A stretch of 24,880 bases of DNA, from positions 1 through 24,880 of the forward strand of contig DCGZ01000009.1 of assembly GCA_002314675.1 (NCBI GenBank), read 5' to 3'. A program made the position numbers and the translations under genes. Within the stretch, counting starts at the first letter, position 1, and the number at the start of each line of letters is the position of its first letter. Shown here piece by piece: positions 14,221 to 22,100 of the stretch. Source of the DNA: Fibrobacter sp. UBA1765 (GTDB taxonomy: Bacteria; Fibrobacterota; Fibrobacteria; Fibrobacterales; Fibrobacteraceae). The notes beneath the pieces were generated by a model, which saw only the letters and a list, made by a program, of their open reading frames with translations, did no database searches and was not told the DNA's origin.

Positions 14221-16083
14221 ATGAAGTTGTCTACCATTTCTTTCCTTGGCATTAAGGCAATCACATGTGCTGTATTTCTTGCAAGTGTATCGAACGCAGC
14301 AACGGCTGGCAAGGTTCGATCTTCTTTGGGCGATGTTACAAGGCAAAGGGAACAATCTAGTGAATGGGACGCGTTGCGCGTCGGTTCAAAAGTTTATCAT
14401 TCCGATCATATCAAGACCGGAAAGGAATCGGAAGCAATAGTTGGCCTCCCAGACGGAAGCTTGCTAACCATTGAAGAACGTTCCGAAGTGCATTTGGCTG
14501 AATTATTTTCTGAAAATGGTGAATACAGGACCACGATAGATATTAGAAAGGGCCGTCTGAGTTTTTCTGCACAAAAGCAAAAATTGAAGTCTAAATTCAA
14601 CTTCTTGACTGGTACGGGTACCGCTTCTATCCGTGGTACAGAAGGTACAATCGGCGAAGAAGACGGAAATTTTGTTGCCGGCCTCAGAAACGGTGCGCTT
14701 GAAATTGAAATAGGCGGCGAAAAGTTCAATATCAAGGGTGGTCAGACAGCCATTCGACGCAAGGGTAAGAAGGCCGAGACTTTTGACTTGGCATCTTCTG
14801 GTGACCCAGTGTTCTCCAGGCGTGTTGCAGCCTTGCTTGCTGACTCTACCCTATCTGTCGAGGATTTTGACAAGAAAATTCGTCATGACGATTCCACCTA
14901 CCAGAAAAAGTTGAAAGAAGCTGTAAGCGGACGCGACTGTTCTATTGACGCTTTGCCAGATACCGTTCGTACACCAAAGATTACTGTAAAAGGCAAATGC
15001 CCTGCAGATGTAAAGCTGAATATTTATGGTGAACCAGTTTCCCTTGCTTCTGGCGGTTCCTTTGAAAAAAGCGTAGAACTAGATTCCTCTGCAACAGGCT
15101 TTAAGACGTTGAAGCTTACATGTTCCATTGGCAAGTTTACCTACCCGTGCGGCGAAGTATCGACAAACCTTTGGCCGACACAGGCTGAAACAACAGAAAG
15201 TGCACTCACATTGAATACTCAGTCCCCTGTCAATATTTGTGGCGAAGGCTTGCTAATAGAGGGTTCCTACAAGACTTCAAAACCAGAGGCTACGCTTATC
15301 CTTAAAATCGGTAAAAATTACAAGTCAGAAAACATTATCAAAATGGCTGATGGAAATTCGCACAATTTCTCCCAAAAGGTTTTGATTACTGATGAAAACG
15401 GTCTTTGGAACGAAAAGAAGGCTGTTCTTGAATATGAAACCGATAACTGGAACGAAAGCAAGGAAATTGAACTGGTTGTAAACAAAGCCTGCAAGGCCGT
15501 AAACCAGGTGCCGCCAAAGGTTTCATTTGTTTCTTACGATTCCTTGCACTGCAATGCCATGGTTTCTGTTGACAATATTGCAGATGACATTGCGATTTTT
15601 TCAGTGAACGTTGATAATTCCGTCAAGAGTTCAAAGGTTTTCAAGAAGGCTGGAAACGAACGCTTGAAGCTTGAAAAAGGTATTCATGAATATGAATTTA
15701 TTGCAGAAGACCAGGCTCAAAACGTAGCGTCAGAAAAGCGAGTCCTTGGTTGCTACCCTTCAAAGCGTTTTAGCATAGACCTCTATGGTTCTACTCTTGA
15801 AAAGCTCAGGGTACCTCGCCCCCCTGTAGGCATGAAGGATGTTATACAGAAATCTTTGCGTTTCAGAATTCGTCTTGCCGAAAATGATCCGAACTATATT
15901 CACAAGGTTGTCATAAAGCAAAACGGTGTAGATATTTTAACGGAAAGTGCAGGCCAAATCCAATCGCTGGATTATGAAGTTCCTGTGGAACTTACAAGGA
16001 ACAAAAATAATGTATTCGATGTTTATGTAACACACAAGAGCGGATACAAGAGCCATGTGCAAAAAACTTATGAGGTTCGCTAA
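14221..16083 (+). CDS. Exported FecR-domain protein with Cys-rich Ig-like regions
   Basis: 620 residues from ATG 14221, which has GAAGG 4 nt upstream and gives a clean signal peptide (1-29, ending SNAATA); a TTG-started extension to 14176 is rejected. The FecR domain (about 30-185) reads GKVRSSLGDV, LRVGSKVYHSDHIKTGKES, LPDGSLLTIEERSEV and GTASIRGTEGTI. FecR domains in general are periplasmic beta-helical modules, in FecR itself sensing the TonB-dependent receptor. Here no membrane segment or sigma regulator is present, so it is not a classic anti-sigma partner. The rest (about 235-620) looks like consecutive Ig-like beta-sandwiches. All eight Cys of the mature protein lie there (240, 260, 301, 310, 340, 424, 444, 511), suggesting disulfides. 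Its stop overlaps the next start as TAATG, implying coupled synthesis with the outer-membrane protein. Confidence 0.85.
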   Translation: MKLSTISFLGIKAITCAVFLASVSNAATAGKVRSSLGDVTRQREQSSEWDALRVGSKVYHSDHIKTGKESEAIVGLPDGSLLTIEERSEVHLAELFSENGEYRTTIDIRKGRLSFSAQKQKLKSKFNFLTGTGTASIRGTEGTIGEEDGNFVAGLRNGALEIEIGGEKFNIKGGQTAIRRKGKKAETFDLASSGDPVFSRRVAALLADSTLSVEDFDKKIRHDDSTYQKKLKEAVSGRDCSIDALPDTVRTPKITVKGKCPADVKLNIYGEPVSLASGGSFEKSVELDSSATGFKTLKLTCSIGKFTYPCGEVSTNLWPTQAETTESALTLNTQSPVNICGEGLLIEGSYKTSKPEATLILKIGKNYKSENIIKMADGNSHNFSQKVLITDENGLWNEKKAVLEYETDNWNESKEIELVVNKACKAVNQVPPKVSFVSYDSLHCNAMVSVDNIADDIAIFSVNVDNSVKSSKVFKKAGNERLKLEKGIHEYEFIAEDQAQNVASEKRVLGCYPSKRFSIDLYGSTLEKLRVPRPPVGMKDVIQKSLRFRIRLAENDPNYIHKVVIKQNGVDILTESAGQIQSLDYEVPVELTRNKNNVFDVYVTHKSGYKSHVQKTYEVR

Positions 16084-19000
16084 TGCATTATAGGTTTTTG
16101 CCATCTTTATTCCTTGCTTTGGTATCTACCGTTTTTGCAAAAGAAACGGCCATTGGTGGCGAACAGTCCGGTTTCTTGACTGTCGAGAACTCTCCTTACA
16201 TTGTTACAGAAACTATCGTTGTAAATGAAGGCAAGGCACTTGCAATTGCAGAAGGGGTTAGGCTACTTTTTAAGCCAGGCACAGGCATTGATGTTCGTGG
16301 CGGTTCCTTTGCCATTGAAGGTGATGCAAGCGCTATTGTAGAGCTTTCAAATGCAAGCGAAGGTTCTACCTGGAATGGCATTACAATTACTGGCAACGAA
16401 ACTGTAGATATTAATAACGCAAAGATTGCTTATGCCGAAACTGCGGTTGCTGTAGAAAATGGTTCTGTAACTGTAAGAAATGCAACTATTCAAAATTCAA
16501 AGACGGCGATATCAGCAAAGGCTGCAAAAATTGAAATTCAGAACACAAGCTTTGCCAATAGTTCTGGGACTGCAATAAATGCGAATGCATCTCATGTTTC
16601 CATTGATGCGAGCAGTTTTGAACAAAATAAGGTTGCTGTTTTTGCAAGTAATGAAGCCGACATTACCTTAGTTTCTACGACATTTTCAAAAAATGAATAT
16701 GCTATTGTTGATTTAGGCTACAATCGTATTCGTGAACACGACTCCCCTATCGAAAACAACAAGGTTGGCATTATTGCAAGCGACATTCCGCTCAAGAACT
16801 TGAAGTCTGCCGCCCAGAATAATGAAGTAGATATTATGCCCGGTGCAGATAGCCTTGCAAAGACATTGCCACCTATCAGAAACATTGAGTATGCAGAAAA
16901 ATATAAGCAAGTAGCCGTGTCCGAAGGTGTTAAAGATTCTGCATGGACGCTTTCTGGTAATGTGGGTGCCTACGTAGGTTACCATCTAGTACGCACACGC
17001 CATGATAGTCGTGGTGAGCGCTATAACAACTATTTCCAGACACCAGGATTTTTTGGTGGCTTGAACACTTATTTGAAACTTGAAAGTCCTGCTGGAAAAA
17101 CTTTGGAATTTACCGCTGATTTGTACAGTGACCAATGGAACCATTTTAATGTTCGTACAGTAAACCTTACATACTTTGATGAAATGCAAAGGCTTTCTCT
17201 TGGTGATTCCTATGTCAAGGCCGGAGATCTTTACCTTGCGGGCATCAATGTTTTTGGCGGTGTTTATGACATAAAGCTTTTCAGCATAGCAAGTGGCATG
17301 CCAATGTTTGAAGTAGAAGCGTTTGGTGGTGAAACCAAGGCTCCAAAAATTGTTGGTAACCGTGACAAGGAAAATTACAAGGACTGGATAGAAGAAGACG
17401 ATGCCGAGGCCCAGGAAATTGTCGTGGGCGGCAAAATCAAGTGGAATATGCACCGTAGGTTCAATGGAACCCTAGGTTTTATCGGTAGCAAGGATTTTCT
17501 CGAGGATCCGTTCCTTAGAGACGGCATGTCAAGTAACCATACAACAGTCGAACCGATGGTTACCTCTAGAACATTCTTTGCCGATGGTAATTGGCTGTTC
17601 TGGCCGGGTGATATTGAATTGAACGGCCAAATTGCTGCCGGTGCAGCAGATACGAGCGATGTTTACAGGCAGCGTGCCATTAACGAGGTGTTTGGCAAGG
17701 CTGGCCTTTCTGTTTCGAACTACCCGTTGCTCCGCAAACTTATGCAATCTCCGCAGCTTGTAAGTACGCTTTCAAATGAAGAACTTACAGAAATATTTGG
17801 CGATAGCCAGGTGATGACACCTTCTGAAATGCGTTCTGTTTTACGCAAGTTGCTAGAAGACGCACGTGTTTCTGAAAAAAACATTGCTAGTGAAAAGGAC
17901 GAACAAGGTAACATTGACGAATGGGACGCACAAAACCTTGCTGCCATGGGTTCCTTGCGTTGGAAAATTGCAAAGACTACAATTAGTGCCCAGTTGAAAA
18001 TCATTGGAAAAAAATTCTATAGCGCAGGCTCCCCCGACGCTTTAAACAACTACAGGTCTTTTAGCTTTGGAGTTGATCAACAAATTCTAGACTCATGGAA
18101 AATGTCCTTGCTTTACAATGGTTATGTTGAAAATGCAAGCAAGGGTGACAAATACAACATTTTCGGCCTTTACGAAGGTACGACCGTAGGCTTGTTCCAG
18201 GAATCCAGTAAAAAATGGGAAAAGGAACATGAGCAAGATATCGACAGGGCCCTTTCTGCTCACAACGCAAACCTTACAAATACGGTAAAGCTTGGTGACT
18301 TTACAATTTCCTTGAAATACAAGTCCGATTTTAAGAAACGTCATCGTCCAACGCGACTTTATGCAAACTATTCTGTGGAATCAGGAATTTATGAAGATAG
18401 CTGGTTCAAGCCGGATCGTGGCTCAGAAACAATTTCTTTTGTTTCTGGTGAAGACACTGTTTATGTAGATGTCGGCAAGTTTGAAAAGTATTATGACCTG
18501 GCAAACGAAGACTATCTTGCAACAGGTTTTGAAGAACGCGTTTTAAAGCATATTGCAGAAGCCGAGGTCGCTTGGAAACTTCCAAAAAATGTTTTGAAGG
18601 TCGGCGGCGTGTGGACTTATCGTACAGATCTTTCAAAATTTGAAGACGACGATTTACTTGATTATTTTGACTTTAGCGACAAGACTTATGGTGCTCTTGG
18701 CTATTATTTCCATGGCGCAGATTTCTTTGAACAGAAATATCCTATTTCCCTAAATACGAATCTTGAAATTTTCAAGAATAACATTGCCTTTACACCACGT
18801 TACAAAATTTACAATCGTGACAACATGAAGGAATTTGAATGGACGCTCAACGACTATCTTGAAATTCCACTTTCAAAAGACTTTATGGAGCTTTCCTTGA
18901 ATGGTGAATTCAGGCAGTTGTTTATTCGACGTCATCAGGAAGGCAATAATGAAATGGAAGCCGATCTTGATGGTTCAGCGACACTTCGCGTACACTATAC

Positions 19001-19115
19001 AAAAGATTTATTCTCTGATTATACTCTTGGCGCATACTATGCATACCGCCCAGATTCTAGACAAGACGAGTACAAGGATTTTTACGGCATGTTCACTTTG
19101 AACTATGCGTTTTAA
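16083..19115 (+). CDS. Outer-membrane beta-barrel protein with N-terminal right-handed beta-helix
   Basis: 1010 residues. A signal peptide (1-19, ending TVFA) precedes a right-handed parallel beta-helix (about 35-265), seen as short Asn/Thr/Ile-rich turns such as NAKIAYAETAVAVENGSVTVRN. A linker (about 265-305) leads into a long region (about 308-1010) of alternating amphipathic strands rich in Tyr, Phe and Trp that ends in YGMFTLNYAF. A C-terminal Phe of this kind is the usual outer-membrane barrel assembly signal. A helical insert (about 540-620) interrupts the barrel region. The region with LSLGDSYVKAGDLYLAG is the most conserved-looking but I cannot assign a family. It is coupled to the FecR gene by TAATG and followed after 18 bp by the giant secreted protein, so a role as exporter, anchor or receptor for that protein is plausible but unproven. 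Confidence 0.72.
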   Translation: MHYRFLPSLFLALVSTVFAKETAIGGEQSGFLTVENSPYIVTETIVVNEGKALAIAEGVRLLFKPGTGIDVRGGSFAIEGDASAIVELSNASEGSTWNGITITGNETVDINNAKIAYAETAVAVENGSVTVRNATIQNSKTAISAKAAKIEIQNTSFANSSGTAINANASHVSIDASSFEQNKVAVFASNEADITLVSTTFSKNEYAIVDLGYNRIREHDSPIENNKVGIIASDIPLKNLKSAAQNNEVDIMPGADSLAKTLPPIRNIEYAEKYKQVAVSEGVKDSAWTLSGNVGAYVGYHLVRTRHDSRGERYNNYFQTPGFFGGLNTYLKLESPAGKTLEFTADLYSDQWNHFNVRTVNLTYFDEMQRLSLGDSYVKAGDLYLAGINVFGGVYDIKLFSIASGMPMFEVEAFGGETKAPKIVGNRDKENYKDWIEEDDAEAQEIVVGGKIKWNMHRRFNGTLGFIGSKDFLEDPFLRDGMSSNHTTVEPMVTSRTFFADGNWLFWPGDIELNGQIAAGAADTSDVYRQRAINEVFGKAGLSVSNYPLLRKLMQSPQLVSTLSNEELTEIFGDSQVMTPSEMRSVLRKLLEDARVSEKNIASEKDEQGNIDEWDAQNLAAMGSLRWKIAKTTISAQLKIIGKKFYSAGSPDALNNYRSFSFGVDQQILDSWKMSLLYNGYVENASKGDKYNIFGLYEGTTVGLFQESSKKWEKEHEQDIDRALSAHNANLTNTVKLGDFTISLKYKSDFKKRHRPTRLYANYSVESGIYEDSWFKPDRGSETISFVSGEDTVYVDVGKFEKYYDLANEDYLATGFEERVLKHIAEAEVAWKLPKNVLKVGGVWTYRTDLSKFEDDDLLDYFDFSDKTYGALGYYFHGADFFEQKYPISLNTNLEIFKNNIAFTPRYKIYNRDNMKEFEWTLNDYLEIPLSKDFMELSLNGEFRQLFIRRHQEGNNEMEADLDGSATLRVHYTKDLFSDYTLGAYYAYRPDSRQDEYKDFYGMFTLNYAF

Positions 19116-19133
19116 TAGATGGAGGATTGATTT

Positions 19134-22100
19134 ATGAAAACTTCTATCAAAACAATTTTTTCCGCAATGACCTTTATATGCGTTGAAAGTGCATTCGCCT
19201 TGAACGCTGGTACTGTTGCAGAACATAATGGTACCGACTATTATTTGGACGGAAATACTGTCTATATCCAAACGCTTGATGCCTTTAAACATATTTCAGA
19301 ACTTTCAAGTTCAATAAAATCGTACGCTCTTGCAAACGATATTTATTTTAATGAAACTGCACCAGAAGAAGGTTGCGCATCGGATTTGCAGATGGGCATT
19401 CCTTTTGCAGGCGTTTTGGATGGCATGGGCTATGCAATAAAAAACATTTGTCTTACAAATGAATATACGACAATATCTTTATTTCATAATGGCGGTAATG
19501 AAAGTACCATTAAAAACCTTACCCTAAGCAATGCATACGTTTATTCTGGTACAACTACAGAAAGTGGAGCATTATTCTATACCGGTTTAACTGCTGGAAT
19601 GACTGTATTTGATAATGTGCATATAGAAAATGCTGTTATTAAAGGTCAAGGAAAAAAAATTGGCGGTTTTATCGGTGGAACAACAAATGCGGCAAAAGTC
19701 AACTTTACAAATAGTTCCTTTGAAGGTAATATCTTTGGCAGTAATTCTGAGTATGCAGGCGCATTCATTGGCTATGCCGCTGATGATACAAAAATCATAA
19801 ATAGTTACGCAAAAGCAAACATCAATGTAACGACAAATACGAATACAATCCTTGGTGGGCTTGTAGGTGAATTTGCTAATGATGCAGCAATTATATCTTC
19901 TTACTTTAAGGGTAAAATTACGCTTTCTGCAAATGGATCCAAGGTAAATGTAGGTGGTTTGCTTGGTAAATATGATGTTCAAGACTCGATTGAGATTGCT
20001 GGTTCTTATGCCACCAATACAAATGAAGCCAGTAGTGATGATTTTATAACCATAAACTTGACAAATGCTACAGGCTATAATATTGGTGGCTTAGTAGGTC
20101 ACCTTCAAACTTATGATTTAAATTTGGCACAGCCAAGTACAGAAGAAGCATACGTGTTTTTGCATGAATCTTTTGCCAAGGGTGCTATAAAGGTTTCTGG
20201 TACAATTACTGGAGCTCCAACGAATTATATCGGTGGTATTATAGGTTGGGCAAAAAATAATAATTGGTACAAATTACATAACTCATACTATTTGGGTGCA
20301 ATCGAAACTCCAAAAGATATCCACGAGGTATATGGCTTAAGTAGTGATACAAGCTCATATCTTTGTTTTTACGGAGTATGTAATGGAAGCGAAAACTATA
20401 ATGGCAATGTTCGTAGTAGTTTTGCATACGATGCAAATGGTACTGCAACCAGGGCCATTCGTGGCATGTACAATTGGGGTACGTGGTCTACCACCAAAGA
20501 TTCCAAGCATGGTGAATATACAGTCGCCTTTACAACTGACAAAGAAAAATCTGTAGCAGTTTCAGCAAACGTAGATGGATCTTCAAATAGGAATATGGTT
20601 CTTACTAGCAAGGCATTTGCAGACTTGCTTGAAAAATATGATGATAATCCAGAAAATATTACTTGGATTTATGATGCAAAATTGAATGAAGGCTTCCCTA
20701 GCCTTTTGTCTGAACTCCCTGGTAAAACATTTACCATTGTAGTAGATGATACCGTAAATTCAACGGATATATTTAAGTTGCCTACCGACAAAATTCCAAC
20801 ATCCTATGAATATGGAGCTGAGTCCGTTGTATTCCCTAAGTTGGCATCTTTAAAAGGTTGTTTTGTTGGTTGGAACGTAAATGGAGAAGATCTTGCCGAT
20901 GGATTTACCTGGAATCCGGGAGATTCTTATGGTACAGCTACCGCTACCCCACTATTCGATAGTGAAACATGTAACAAGACTATTTCCCTGGCAACAAATT
21001 CAAGTTATGGCGTAGAATGGGAAATTAAGACTAGTTCTGTTTCTATGCCTATTGAAGAAGGCAAGGCAACACTACCGAACCTTAATGGGCTTGTCTATAC
21101 GGTTGCAGCAACTCCAATAGATGCAAGTGAAAGCATTGTAGAAATTGCTTCTGACAAATTGGACATTAGCGATGATGAGTTTGTGTATGATGGTAACGAA
21201 GCGACCATCACAGCTACAACGAAGGCTGATTATTACTATGTAAAATGGCTAAAGAATGAAGAAACTGTTGCTATGGCACATGCCATTGGAGCAACATACC
21301 TTGCTGAAGATGGTACGGATATAGATTTGGCTACACTTCCAGCCATTGGTATCGGTAAAGAAGATGACGCATTTGGCTATTATGCTAATGGTGACAAAAT
21401 GTGGAATGGAGAAAATTCTATTGCAAAAGATGTTTCCTTTACATATACAGCTTTAAAGTCTGTAAATATCACAGTTGATAATATTGATGGCATAAGGATT
21501 TCTGGTTCTATTTTAGAAGGTTCTTTTGATTATGAACTTGCAAACAACAAGTCTACTGCAGTTCCAGTTCTTGAAAAAATGACAATCGATACATTGAACG
21601 TCTTGATTGTACAGTTTGATGCTCTTGGCAATAGGATTGCGTACGAAGTTTCAGCAGATGGCAAGCTTGTTCTTGAATCTGGGGTAACAAGCGTTCTTGT
21701 AACTCCAGTTGCAGAATACGCAATCAACGTAATGGTTCCGACAGACAAGGGAATTATCTTCACAAACGATGAACAGCCGACAAGCTACATCGTTGGCGAT
21801 GCTTCCGTTACATTCCCGAAACTTGCAACAACTAAGGCATGCTTCACTGGTTACACTGGCAAGGCAAACATTGTTACAGAATGGGTTCCAGAAGATTCCT
21901 ACGGCGATGCTGAATTTACAGCAACATTTGATAGCGAATGCACTCCAAAGACAAACAAGATCAATGTAACCGCAGATTCCAAGATTGCAATTACCGTTAC
22001 ATATAAGGATCAAGCTCTTGAAATCGTTGATGGTAACATCCTTGTTCCAGAAGGCGAATGGAAACTCACTGTTACAGCAACATCTACGGATGACAAGCTT

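Noticed and set aside
14221..16083. FecR gene as part of a TonB-receptor/sigma signalling set
   Set aside because: No sigma-70-family gene, no TonB box or plug domain in the barrel protein, and no membrane anchor in the FecR protein.
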